A DNA stretch of 64,000 nucleotides, taken from contig OOIN01000002.1 in assembly GCA_900323505.1 (NCBI GenBank), forward strand, positions 1,364,001 through 1,428,000. Reading direction: 5' to 3'. Origin of the DNA: Ustilago trichophora. Taxonomy: Eukaryota; Basidiomycota; Ustilaginomycetes; Ustilaginales; Ustilaginaceae. A model generated the notes under the pieces. That model saw only the letters and a program-made list of their open reading frames with translations. It had not been told where the DNA came from and did not search any database. Numbering within the stretch: the stretch's first letter is position 1; each line of letters begins with the position of its first letter. The translations under genes and the position numbers were made by a program. This document shows, in pieces, positions 1 through 9,462 of this stretch.

Positions 1-2
1 GC

Positions 3-2729
3 TCCTCTGCTGGCCAACCGTATCTCAGCCAGGCCAACTCTCGACCCGCTTCCAGTGGTGGCAAAGCCGGAATCACCACGGCATCCGCAGCCAAGGCAGA
101 CCTCTCCAAATCTGCATCAACCGCAACAATCAGCTCCCTCAACCTCGATCGCGAAGCCATGCAGCGCTGGGTACTTTCCGTCGGATGTGTCAACTTTGAC
201 CTTGAGCTCGGCCCCGATCTCGAGTTTCTCTATCCTCCCCTCGGCATCAGTCGCGAGGAGAGAGACAACATTGCATTCTCCTCTTTCCCCGATACCTCGA
301 TCTTTGACGATGGCTCGCTAGTCTTCTCTTGGCGAGTTCGTGAGGTTCCACTAGACTCGTCCGGCTCAGAACCTCCGACGATCAAGAGTCTCAACGATGC
401 ACTGCAGCCTTCGTCGACGACGATGTTGGGGGATGACGAAACGCCTCGACCCTCAATGAACAAGGCGGCGCTGCAGAATGCGATGCGAAGGAAGAAGGAG
501 GCAGAGAAGGGTGGCAATCTATCGGTGCCTACGAGCCCGACGAGTCCCAGTACGTCAGGATTCAGAGACTCTTCGGCTTCGTCAACGTCTAGCTCACACG
601 CGCTGTCTAGACAGGCGTCCGATGCAAATATGCACAATGTAGTGACGGGGACGGGAACGATGCCATCGACAACCTCATTCCACGAGAGGCTCACCCAGAA
701 GCTCTTCTCATCCGGCTCGGCTGGGATGGCGAGGCATTTCTCACATGATCGCCATAGCAGTATGAGCTCTGTTTCTGCCGATGATGAGGGGGAGACCGCC
801 ACCTCGACCGCATCTATCGGCGGTGTGGCAGGGTCCAATGCTTCCCCAGCCGGCAGCTCCATCTCGCAACCCTCCACCACCACCTCAGAAGTGATCGTAC
901 CCAAAAAGGCAGGCAACAGCACGTCCAGCAGCTACATCTACGGCTATGTCTTCTTCCGACAGAAGCGCGACCCTACCAATCGTCGTGGCTATTTCCAAAA
1001 GTCTGTCGTCATCCTTTCGCATCTCCCTCTCGTTGGCTTGTTCAGCGAAGTGGTCGCTCGCTTAGGCCCGCTCTACTTTGAGCATGGAATGTCGATGTTC
1101 GAAGCGTTCGCCAACGATATCATGGCCTGGCCTGCGCCGCAGCCGGGAACCATTCTCACCTTGCCCTTGCTGGGCAACATAGTGACGGCGGCAATCCCAT
1201 TCGGACAGCAACCTCAGAACTCCCCCAACGCTGAGTCCGCCCCCATGCTCTCCTCTCTTTCCTCCTCCTCCACCAACTCCACAACCGGCGGCGGGCTCAG
1301 AAACGCAGCCGCGACAATGACCATCCGTTCGCGCACTCGGCAATCGTCTGCCAATCGAGAACTGCCCGAACCCTTGATCGGCCCAGAAGGTCCTCTTTTG
1401 GCCTCCATCCCAGCCACCACCTTATTTGATACATTCAAGGAAGCTTTACCTGACCTCTGGCTTCTGTGGGAATGTGTGCTTCTCGCAGAACCCATCTTGG
1501 TCATTGGACCCGAACCAAAGATAGCATCCGAGGCAGTTTGGCATATGCTAGATCTGATCCGACCCATTCCTTACGCTGGTGATTTCCGACCTTACTTCCA
1601 CATTCACGATTACGATTTCCGCACACTGGTCACCAAAAACAAGCCGAATGCGGGGACGCTGATCGCCAGCACCAATCCGTTCTTTGCCACGGCGTGCGGT
1701 CATTGGCCCCACGTGTTGAGGGTAGGGAAGGCTGCGGTCAAACTGATTACTATCAAGCATGGGTCGAATGGTGGTGCTATTGGTGGTGGAGGAGGCGGCG
1801 GAGGAGGAAAGAAAATAGGTGGTGGGATTGCTGGCGGTGGAATCGGTGGTGGGCATGGTGCTGGAGGAGGAGGACCGGATCACATTCCTGGATTCACCAC
1901 CAAACGCAAACGACGCATTAGTAAAGATCGAGCCCTGCTCAAACGTCTTCAAGATCTTGCTTCCGCTGCAACCAAAGCGGGTGGAGACGACGTGGCAATC
2001 CAAGCCGCCGTTCAAGCAGCAAACGTTACCATGAGGCGATACTTTGCCGATCTAACCGAGAGATTCCTCTCTCCACTCAACCGATACGTCGCCTCTCTGG
2101 TACCTGCCTCATTCGATCTCTCCTCTCCCTCCGAGGTGCCTAAAATCCGCCCTTTTAACACGACTGATTTTCTGGCCTCCCTCAAAGCCCATGGAACACC
2201 GCTTGCCATTCGCTCTCGATCGTTGCCAACGGGTGCAAGTGTGCGTCAGAGCTTGTACCTGGATTTCTTGCGCTGTCCCAACTTCTCACTCTGGTTGCAC
2301 AGCCGAGTAGCAGCAGCTGAAGAGGAACAACGTCGAAGGTATATCGCATCCCTCCTCCAAGGCGATGTAACCACCTTCGGACACACGAGGGGAGAAATCG
2401 AAACAATCGACCTCTACTCTCGACTAGTGGAAGAGATCCGTTTGGTGGATGTCCAGTTGACCAGTCCTACCGAACCTGGACCTGGTAGTCGATGGCGTAC
2501 CGATAAACCTCAGTCAAATCCCAGTATCAGCACTAAAAAAGCTACTGATGAGGGAGGCTCAAGGCAAGGTTCAGGGATGAACACTCCAACATTTACAAGC
2601 AGTGCAAATTCTACAACGACAACCGAAAAAAGGTTGTTGGATCAAAAAAAGAAACTCATGATTCAGTTGGATAAGTTGTGTCAGACTTTACCGGATGATT
2701 TACGCTCCAGTTTGCGTAGGCCTAATTGA
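3..2729 (+). CDS. DENND6-type DENN-domain protein, 5' end missing
   Basis: DENN-domain protein of the DENND6 (FAM116/AFI1-like) group, which in animals acts as a Rab exchange factor in membrane traffic. The frame is open from the window edge, so the N-terminus is cut off; 908 codons are visible. The motif around the ATG at 159 (WVLSVGCVNFDLELG) matches the start of the upstream DENN/longin module. A second conserved block (YGYVFFRQKRD, then SVVILSHLP) lies near visible codon 310, and the cDENN-like block follows (LFDTFKEALPDLWLLWECVL). Two low-complexity insertions interrupt the fold: a Ser/Thr-rich one (about 400-900) and a Gly-rich one (1768-1875). The C-terminus carries a charged helix. 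The ATG at 159 is probably internal, because an in-frame Ser/Ala-rich lead precedes it. The next gene is convergent. Family call is good; the Rab partner is unknown. Confidence 0.8.
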   Translation, partial: SSAGQPYLSQANSRPASSGGKAGITTASAAKADLSKSASTATISSLNLDREAMQRWVLSVGCVNFDLELGPDLEFLYPPLGISREERDNIAFSSFPDTSIFDDGSLVFSWRVREVPLDSSGSEPPTIKSLNDALQPSSTTMLGDDETPRPSMNKAALQNAMRRKKEAEKGGNLSVPTSPTSPSTSGFRDSSASSTSSSHALSRQASDANMHNVVTGTGTMPSTTSFHERLTQKLFSSGSAGMARHFSHDRHSSMSSVSADDEGETATSTASIGGVAGSNASPAGSSISQPSTTTSEVIVPKKAGNSTSSSYIYGYVFFRQKRDPTNRRGYFQKSVVILSHLPLVGLFSEVVARLGPLYFEHGMSMFEAFANDIMAWPAPQPGTILTLPLLGNIVTAAIPFGQQPQNSPNAESAPMLSSLSSSSTNSTTGGGLRNAAATMTIRSRTRQSSANRELPEPLIGPEGPLLASIPATTLFDTFKEALPDLWLLWECVLLAEPILVIGPEPKIASEAVWHMLDLIRPIPYAGDFRPYFHIHDYDFRTLVTKNKPNAGTLIASTNPFFATACGHWPHVLRVGKAAVKLITIKHGSNGGAIGGGGGGGGGKKIGGGIAGGGIGGGHGAGGGGPDHIPGFTTKRKRRISKDRALLKRLQDLASAATKAGGDDVAIQAAVQAANVTMRRYFADLTERFLSPLNRYVASLVPASFDLSSPSEVPKIRPFNTTDFLASLKAHGTPLAIRSRSLPTGASVRQSLYLDFLRCPNFSLWLHSRVAAAEEEQRRRYIASLLQGDVTTFGHTRGEIETIDLYSRLVEEIRLVDVQLTSPTEPGPGSRWRTDKPQSNPSISTKKATDEGGSRQGSGMNTPTFTSSANSTTTTEKRLLDQKKKLMIQLDKLCQTLPDDLRSSLRRPN
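1768..1875 (+). repeat. GGN-rich tract encoding poly-glycine inside the DENN protein
   Basis: GGT/GGA/GGC codons give a run of about nine glycines followed by further Gly clusters, broken by Lys-Lys-Ile. It sits between conserved DENN blocks and is probably a flexible surface loop. Confidence 0.8.
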
Positions 2730-3204
2730 TATATCGTAGTGTCGTAGCTGGAAGATAGGTTTGGGGAGAGATTGTTAGATGGTTCAAGAACGAGGGTTGT
2801 ACACATGCTTAGTCTGGTTTACATCTTAAGAATTTCACTTGATGATCGTATTCATGCTTATATGCATACACTACAGTTTCACCACAATTTTGCATTGCTC
2901 ATTCTAACGTGATGAGATACAGTAGGAGGTGGTGGGTGGGCGTTGTGTTAGGGTTGTACGTGTGAGGTGCGGATGATGAATGGGACGGCTTTTGTGTGTG
3001 TTGGAGTTTTGTTTGTTCAATTTGGTTCTGAGGGTGGTCAAGTTGTCTATTGCCTTTTGGGTGATTTTTGACAGTGATGTAGGGGAAGGTTTTTAGGATA
3101 TCTTGTGGATCTCATTGTGCTATGATTGCATTCAATCTCAAATTTTGGAGAGATGTGGATTCGTTATGCGGTAGCAGCCTCTCGTCATTTTTCTTCTTCT
3201 GGTG

Positions 3205-3256
<52 letters not shown>

Positions 3257-3587
3257 TTGTTGTTGTTGTGGCTGATACAAAGCGATCCCGTCTTCACAGC
3301 GTTCAAGCTTCAATAGCTATTGAAGAAGAAGATCCTTCATACGAATTTTATAACGATTTTGATGTTTGCATTATCCAACCGATTTGAAGAGATGTCCTCG
3401 TGGCTTCTTGGACCATCCGCGTGTATGCATTTACCTTGGTCTGACCACATGATGTACATTTACCCTATGTATCTCCCCGTTTTCCCGTGTCATATATTTC
3501 CCCGCTTTCTCTTCACATGTTTACAATCAGACCCTTCAAAAGTCTCCTCTGCCAATCCATCCTTCTTTCCATCTTCCATACTCGACT
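2730..3587. other. convergent intergenic region with CTG repeat
   Basis: This is the 3' flank of two convergent genes. It is T- and G-rich and holds a CTG/TTG microsatellite (3206-3268). Short frames across the repeat (poly-Ala, poly-Leu, poly-Ser) are products of the repeat itself. No other gene is supported. Confidence 0.7.
3206..3268. repeat. (CTG)16(TTG)5 microsatellite
   Basis: Sixteen perfect CTG units run from 3206 to 3253, followed by five TTG units from 3254 to 3268. The tract lies between the 3' ends of two convergent genes, about 320 bases from the end of the minus-strand gene. Confidence 0.95.
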
Positions 3588-6500
3588 TCAAGCAAGAGAA
3601 TCGGGACTGAACAGCGTCGAGAATTCAGTATTAGCCGAACCAGCTCGTTCACCAAGCTGAGAGTGTCCCATAAAGAGCGGTAGCTCCTCCTCGTCGTCTT
3701 CATCGCTGCTATCATTGACTCGTTCCGCTACAGCAAGAGGGGCTTCATCGCGTACGACAATCGCAGTCGCTGACATACTGCCTTCCGGGTTTTTCAACTT
3801 GGTTGGTGTGGGCTGGGAAGAGTAGGGCTTTTGGATTTGTTCAACACGCCTCTTGTGAGAACTAATATGATTGAATTGGGAGCAGATGGATTGAGATCGT
3901 GACAAGGCACGTTTTTTGCCTTCGCGGACAAGGAGATGGTGAGCATTGGCTTGTTCGTCATCAAGGACGATGATGGGGTTGTTGGGAGTGATGCCTCTAG
4001 TGCGGGAAAGAGAAGCGGGTGGCATCGTGCCGGAATAGGTTGGAGCTTTGCTAATCGCGCGAGCTCGTTCAACGCTAAACCTCCACTGTTCGACTGTCTG
4101 AGAAGCTGTATTCTCCCTCGACTCCTCTTCGAACTGCATGTTGTCTGCTGGTACGCCAGAAGCACAAGTGGTTGCAGACCGAGAGATCGCAGTGCCGTTT
4201 TCTTTGCCTGGAAGGCAGCTAACGGAACGCTTGGTTCTGGATGAAGGCGAGTTCTTCATAAGATCGCTAATGTTTCCAACCTTGAAAGCGGGTTCGCGTG
4301 CGGCTCTGTCTAGGCCTAGAGCTCTACCAAGACTGCGAGAGGTCGAGGTTGCGCGTCTGCCAGTTCGCTGAGAAGCACCTGCCCCAGATCCGCCATCGTC
4401 AATATCACCATCCCTAGTGAGATCGATCCGTTCGCGCTTAACCATAGACGCCGGAACCTCGCTTGCAACTGGTGTCGCCATTCTACTACCGACAATGGTA
4501 GGACTATGGCTCCTAACTGGACCTCGACTCAAGCTGCGAGAGCGTCGATTGCTACCTATTCGCGAGTCGACAAAAGTCTTGGCTCGGAACCTCGAGTCTC
4601 GTACCTGACTCCTGTATTGGCTACGCAGCAATCGCAATGTATCTCGCTTGAGACTTACTCCCGCACGTATGACCTCTAGTTCGACATTGTTAGCAATTAG
4701 ATCCTGCTCATACCGTCTCTTGACCGCCTCAAATTTTGCCGCGTGTTTCGCCCGTACTTTGACCAGCTTTTCGCATTCGAGATCGTCCTTGTCTTTATCG
4801 TCTAGCACTTTATCCATCAAGTATCGGAAGACCTCAGTCATGCGCTGCGATGATGGCGTGAAAGTGGAACCCATAGAAGTGGTTACAGACGGAGCCGGTG
4901 ACGCTCCGGAACGGCTCCTGCCTAGACGACGATATATCGATGCATTGCCGAACATGCCAGCGACTGCGTGAGGAGATTGTGCCATTGTGGCAAGGACCAT
5001 CGTACCCGACGCATTCATCGCCTCCGGTTGGGTCTTTGGAGGGGAGTTCTCTGCAGCCAAAGGAGCGTCCGATGATGAAGACGAAATTGCGAGCCGCTGC
5101 GATGCAGTCAGTGGGACGTCAGATGTCAAAGACGAGAGCATTGGCTGTAACCCGTGAGAGTTGCTTCCGGAAGCGGGAGGATGATCCTCCATTCCATCCG
5201 TTTGGGTACCAATTGAGCAAGAAACAAACTGCATGTCATCATTCAAGGTTGTGAACGAGGCAGCGGGCTGAGTAGCTTCAGTCGATAAGATAATCTCTTT
5301 GGCCAAGTTCAAGGGAACAGTTGTTGAATGTGTCTGCGGGATCTGCTCCAAGGCATTCGATGTATCTTCCATCTGCACGTCCTCTGTGATACTATTCAAC
5401 TCGTTTGATGGCTGAGCCATCTTCGCAAGCGCCTCAGTGTTAGCGTTTTCAAGATTGCTTGTGGCCGAGGTTTCGGGATTAGTCTGCAATGGCGAGGGTG
5501 CAGGCGTGCCAGAACCCATGGGTAGTGCCAGTGGCTGAATGACGATGCTCGAAAAACCAACTTGATCGGCTGGCATGTTTGAACGTAAGCCCTCATGGTA
5601 GCTGACGCCGACTGCTCGCGGCTCCTCGGTAAAGATGGTCTGGACATTCTGTTCCACTATCTGCCCGGCCCGCAGAACTCCTTCAAGGTCTGTGGTCGAC
5701 TGAGCTGAGTCATCAGCAGCGTCCGCCCATTGACTCTCCTGAACATCGTCAAGAACATGTACGATCTCACCGATGAGTTCGTTCAGGGAAGCAGCTAGGT
5801 TTGAACCCGCATCGCCCTCTGAGTGGCTTCTAGCACGGGTCTTGGGTACAGCTTGAAGATTGCGGTCTCTCGACTGCTCATCAGAGATTATTGTAGTCGC
5901 TGAAGCTGGTTGAGCATGCTGAAGGTTGGGCGAAGTGGAAGTGCTCGATGGAGATATGCGGGGAGTAGCACTGGTGCGGACGGGAGCGATGGTGGAGGCA
6001 ATGTTGGCAATCGCAGATCCGATGTTTGCCCAAGCCCGGTGGGCCAGATGCGGAGAAGCTTCGTTTTCGGATTCCTTTGGCGGGCTAGGCATGGGCAGGG
6101 AGTACCCAGCCATTGATGTGGAAGGAACACCGGATGCCTGAGCTTGTACAAGATCTGAAGGAGGTGTGCCTGCGTTGAAGAGAGCTGCAAAGGTATCATC
6201 AGAAGAAAGGGCCGACCGTGCCTCGGGGGAGAGAGAAGTTTGCAAATTGCCGCCGTATGGGATTTTACTGGAATACGAGACTGTTGGCACAGCTGCATTG
6301 GCATCGTCGGATTCGGGCAGCGAGTTTTGGACGCTTTTGACTTCGGTTTGGGCAATATAAGCAGCGAGGATAGTTTGCAGAAGCCTCTCATCGTCGCTTC
6401 TGCTTCTGATGGCGCGTGCGTCAGCGTGGTTGATGGAGACAGAGTTGTTAGACACCGGTACTCCTGGGAATCGTGTCTGCAGACCTGTTGGTGTCTGGTA

Positions 6501-7073
6501 CTTGAAAGTGACATTGATGACCTGCTTTTTGGAGAGTCTTACAACTGCATGCATGCAACAAACCAACGAACCAGAAATTGTCAGTACATCATTACGGATC
6601 ATCGATAATGTTGCACTAGGATATTTACCGGTGATCGAGATATCACTCTCCGGCACTGTGCAGATCGCACCGGCATCAAGGAGGACCGAGGATTGACCGG
6701 CGGGAAATTCGATAGGGGAAGCTTCACATAGAATGTCAGGGGTGTCGCCTGTGGCGGTCCTTCGCACAGCCCGTGCGATGACCTGGCAGGCTCCAGAATC
6801 TTCCGGTGCGCTGGATGTATTCAAGACGCTCGGAGTACGCCAAACGCGAGCGATAAAGCGCCCACTTTCGCTATTATGACCCGTATCGAACCCCACGGTC
6901 TCCCTCGGGATTGGATCTCCGCCATCTGCTGGGGTGATTGTGAGACTTGCATCTTTCTGAAAACGACGAACATCATACCAAAAAGACGACGCTTTATGGA
7001 ATGGTGCGATGTATGGTTGTGCGGTCAAGTTCAAATGCGTAGATTGATGCGAGTTGTTGAGAATAGTGTACAT
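3588..7073 (-). CDS. orphan coiled-coil protein with SUMO-interaction-like motif
   Basis: Protein of 1161 residues that I do not recognise. The N-terminal ~240 residues are the best-ordered part, with alternating hydrophobic stretches and several cysteines, and could be a small globular domain. A long Ser/Thr/Ala/Pro-rich region follows. Residues ~745-825 form a charged heptad-like coiled coil. The C-terminal third is basic and Ser/Arg-rich. It contains IDLTRDGD and NPIIVLDDE; residues 1034-1039 (IIVLDD) fit a SUMO-interaction motif next to acidic residues. An acidic SSDEDDEEE stretch lies near the end. The ATG at 7073 is the first in frame; a longer frame to 7100 has only TTG. No intron is required. 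The composition suggests a nuclear, chromatin- or SUMO-linked protein, which is inference only. Confidence 0.75.
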   Translation of the reverse strand: MYTILNNSHQSTHLNLTAQPYIAPFHKASSFWYDVRRFQKDASLTITPADGGDPIPRETVGFDTGHNSESGRFIARVWRTPSVLNTSSAPEDSGACQVIARAVRRTATGDTPDILCEASPIEFPAGQSSVLLDAGAICTVPESDISITGKYPSATLSMIRNDVLTISGSLVCCMHAVVRLSKKQVINVTFKYQTPTGLQTRFPGVPVSNNSVSINHADARAIRSRSDDERLLQTILAAYIAQTEVKSVQNSLPESDDANAAVPTVSYSSKIPYGGNLQTSLSPEARSALSSDDTFAALFNAGTPPSDLVQAQASGVPSTSMAGYSLPMPSPPKESENEASPHLAHRAWANIGSAIANIASTIAPVRTSATPRISPSSTSTSPNLQHAQPASATTIISDEQSRDRNLQAVPKTRARSHSEGDAGSNLAASLNELIGEIVHVLDDVQESQWADAADDSAQSTTDLEGVLRAGQIVEQNVQTIFTEEPRAVGVSYHEGLRSNMPADQVGFSSIVIQPLALPMGSGTPAPSPLQTNPETSATSNLENANTEALAKMAQPSNELNSITEDVQMEDTSNALEQIPQTHSTTVPLNLAKEIILSTEATQPAASFTTLNDDMQFVSCSIGTQTDGMEDHPPASGSNSHGLQPMLSSLTSDVPLTASQRLAISSSSSDAPLAAENSPPKTQPEAMNASGTMVLATMAQSPHAVAGMFGNASIYRRLGRSRSGASPAPSVTTSMGSTFTPSSQRMTEVFRYLMDKVLDDKDKDDLECEKLVKVRAKHAAKFEAVKRRYEQDLIANNVELEVIRAGVSLKRDTLRLLRSQYRSQVRDSRFRAKTFVDSRIGSNRRSRSLSRGPVRSHSPTIVGSRMATPVASEVPASMVKRERIDLTRDGDIDDGGSGAGASQRTGRRATSTSRSLGRALGLDRAAREPAFKVGNISDLMKNSPSSRTKRSVSCLPGKENGTAISRSATTCASGVPADNMQFEEESRENTASQTVEQWRFSVERARAISKAPTYSGTMPPASLSRTRGITPNNPIIVLDDEQANAHHLLVREGKKRALSRSQSICSQFNHISSHKRRVEQIQKPYSSQPTPTKLKNPEGSMSATAIVVRDEAPLAVAERVNDSSDEDDEEELPLFMGHSQLGERAGSANTEFSTLFSPDSLA

Positions 7074-7395
7074 GTGAAGCTGCGAAGACCGTTCTCGCAA
7101 AGGAGCTGTGCTTCCGCAAAGCTGTCAAAGTGATCATCTTTACTGGTCAGAGCGTGGGAAAAAACCTTAATCATGATGGTCCGTAGGAAGCGTTGATAGG
7201 TTGGTAACAGATGGAGTAGCCATGGTGACCTTGTGACGGAGTCGTGAGGCCTCTTATCGACGTGTTGCTCGCATGGTCATTTTGAGTGTGGCCCGAATAA
7301 TCAAGCTAAGGCGTGTGCTAGCAATCCACAATTGAAAGGAAGAGTCCTCAGCCGCGACCTAGACGGGTCGTCAGGATCAATCAAGGTGAAAGGGC
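7074..7395. other. intergenic region between two minus-strand genes
   Basis: About 320 bases holding the 3' flank of the bL35m gene and the promoter of the orphan coiled-coil gene. No reading frame, RNA gene or clear TATA box was seen. Confidence 0.6.
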
Positions 7396-7818
7396 TTAGA
7401 GACTAGGACCCAACAACCTTCTCAGCGTCCTGTTGATCCTTCCTCTTGGACTCAGCACGGTACCGCCGAGGTTGTTGAGCCTGTTGCGAGCCATATGCGA
7501 GTTCAAGTGGGCCTTTCCTGCTAATCCACGCTTGAAGGTGAGTTGGTATGCCTTGCCACTGCCACTTCCGAGCGGCGACCATCGCTTTTTGGTACCCGAA
7601 TGCGATTTCAGCTTGCCGCCGCTACCGTGCTGTGCGAGGTGCTTGGTCCGTGGGCTGGCCTGTGCGATGTGAGATGAAGAGAAGAGACGCACTGTGCTTC
7701 CAAAGTTGAGAGGAATTGCGAAATTCGAGCTGGAAGCGACTGTGGAGGGGTGGCGAAGGGCGCCGAATGCTGGTCGGGCGATGCTCGCTAAGAGCCTGGA
7801 TGTCGATGCGAAGACCAT
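7396..7818 (-). CDS. mitochondrial large-subunit ribosomal protein bL35m
   Basis: Protein of 140 residues. The N-terminal ~60 residues are rich in Ser, Ala and Arg and lack acidic residues, typical of a mitochondrial targeting sequence. The C-terminal half carries the bacterial L35 signature: KLKSHSGTKKRW, then a Gly/Lys-rich stretch, then AGKAHLNSHMARNRLNNLGGT, and a basic tail. The family is a small, basic component of the mitochondrial large ribosomal subunit. The start is the ATG at 7818 (MVFASTSRL); the frame continues upstream to 7983 but only from a TTG and without targeting-sequence character. It is transcribed divergently from the HCNGP-like gene, with 307 bases between the two ATGs. 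Confidence 0.9.
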   Translation of the reverse strand: MVFASTSRLLASIARPAFGALRHPSTVASSSNFAIPLNFGSTVRLFSSSHIAQASPRTKHLAQHGSGGKLKSHSGTKKRWSPLGSGSGKAYQLTFKRGLAGKAHLNSHMARNRLNNLGGTVLSPRGRINRTLRRLLGPSL

Positions 7819-8125
7819 GATGGCACTGTAGGCTGTTACTTGACTGTAATGTGGGTGCGGCACGTCCCTATTCGAGCCAAAGAGACCTGTTGCGATGTAG
7901 AGGTGGTAGGCAGATGATTGGAGTAGGGATGAGAGCGTCTGGAAGAAGCAATGGGTGTCACAAGGAGGTGTCAAAGCTTCCAACTTTTCTTCCGACCTTT
8001 CCGTGCACGTGATCCCCCAGAAACGATTTCAATCTAACAAGTCGAACTTTCAAAATCGGTTTAGCCTCCACTCTTGGCTCCGCACGAACACCAACACTAA
8101 AAGTGACACCTCCTGTTCAACGTCG
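7819..8125. promoter_or_regulatory. divergent promoter region, bL35m / HCNGP-like gene
   Basis: This 307-base interval separates the ATG codons of two divergent genes and must hold both promoters and both 5' leaders. No TATA box was seen. Frames from each gene run into it without an ATG (the plus frame only from a GTG at 7955). Confidence 0.6.
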
Positions 8126-9298
8126 ATGCCAGGACCGACTCCGATGGCCAATATGCACAGTGAGTTCCTCAGAATCAGGTCGGCACGCGATGAGGAGTTC
8201 CGTTCAGCTGACCATCGAACCCCTTATATGTCCACGGTAGGATCCATGACCGGGGAGGTCGACTCCAGCTCGATAAACCCACAAAGCGCATCACGATGGA
8301 CGTCGAAAGAACATCAACCAGGGTACCTTCGCAACATGAAAGAATCCAGCAGGGAGAAGATTGATTCTTCAATGCCTACCACTGGCGAAATAAACGCCGA
8401 AGCAGGTCTATCAAGAGCACCACAAGCTCCCGTAGATTTCATGAAGGCAGAGCGGGACAAGCATGCAGCTGAATTTGCCCGGCACTCTCGGTTCCCAGCC
8501 TCGATACTACCTCAGACACAGATTCGAGGGACAACTGCACAAATTGGTGACTTCTTCGATCCAATGGCTCTGGCTGAGATCGACAATGCCGAGCTCTTTC
8601 GTGATCTGCCTTTTTTCGGGCCTCCACCGGAGCCTCGCGTTGAGGGTGGTGTTGATCCCGACCCACGGCCCTACTGGGGTCTCAGCGTAGAGCGATGCGA
8701 ATTCTTCTCTAACGGCGTCTTCATCAAGCAACCTTCCATCCCGGAAAATCCTACCGTACAGGCAAACTTGGAACGATACCACGAGCTCAAGAAACAAGGA
8801 GTGCATTTCAACGAAAACTTGATGAGGAACCGCTCGTTCAAGAATCCGCACGTCTACTCGCAGCTCGTCGAGTTTTTGGGGATCGACGAGACCCGATCCA
8901 ATCTATCCTGCCTTGACACTGGGCGAGGTGAAGCGGGGAGCTGGAGAGCGATGCTTCCTCTCAGCGAGCAAGAGCTAATAGAAGGCGATCCGATCGCGAC
9001 ATTGGAAAAGCAACAGCAAGATCATAGGGATAAGCAGATGGAGAAGCTGAAAGCGGGTCATAAGCGAACGATTGACTTCAGCCGTGGACAGTACGAGGAT
9101 ACAGATGATGGTCCGTCGCTTCGATCGGCATCGTCTTGGGAGGAGCCATCACGATCCGCAACAGGTTCTAAGCCCGGTCATCAAGCCGATGACAGAAAGC
9201 GGACTGCTCAGTCCAATCGTGACTCGGATGCAAAACGCCGCTTTTCGATTGCTGACCAGCATCTAAGATCTAGCCAAAACCGCTCAAAGCGTCATTGA
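8126..9298 (+). CDS. HCNGP/SAP30BP-like protein
   Basis: Protein of 390 residues. Residues ~208-265 match the HCNGP domain in pattern: NPTVQANLERYHELKKQG, then a basic stretch, then FKNPHVYSQLVEFLGIDE. The corresponding block in human SAP30BP is the hallmark of this family of nuclear proteins linked to transcription repression and pre-mRNA splicing. The preceding ~60 residues are Pro-rich (GPPPEP, DPDPRPYWG). The C-terminal ~100 residues are charged, with Ser, Arg and Lys clusters, as expected for a nuclear protein. The start is the first in-frame ATG; MANMHSEF just downstream offers alternatives. It converges with the PEX11-family gene, 164 bases apart. The typical acidic N-terminus of animal members is not obvious. 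Confidence 0.7.
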   Translation: MPGPTPMANMHSEFLRIRSARDEEFRSADHRTPYMSTVGSMTGEVDSSSINPQSASRWTSKEHQPGYLRNMKESSREKIDSSMPTTGEINAEAGLSRAPQAPVDFMKAERDKHAAEFARHSRFPASILPQTQIRGTTAQIGDFFDPMALAEIDNAELFRDLPFFGPPPEPRVEGGVDPDPRPYWGLSVERCEFFSNGVFIKQPSIPENPTVQANLERYHELKKQGVHFNENLMRNRSFKNPHVYSQLVEFLGIDETRSNLSCLDTGRGEAGSWRAMLPLSEQELIEGDPIATLEKQQQDHRDKQMEKLKAGHKRTIDFSRGQYEDTDDGPSLRSASSWEEPSRSATGSKPGHQADDRKRTAQSNRDSDAKRRFSIADQHLRSSQNRSKRH

Positions 9299-9462
9299 CT
9301 CAATCCGCACGATTCATTTTATACATTTCGTATCTGTATACCCACACACAATGCATTTCATCTCGCTCTTCCGCACCTTTGCAGCAGCGGTTGATATATG
9401 TAACAAGTGTCTATTAGTCAAAAGCATAGTCCGAAAGAGACCATTCCGGTGTAATTAGCTCA

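Noticed and set aside
3112..3387. Frames encoding poly-Leu, poly-Ala and poly-Ser
   Set aside because: They are translations of the CTG/TTG microsatellite in different frames.
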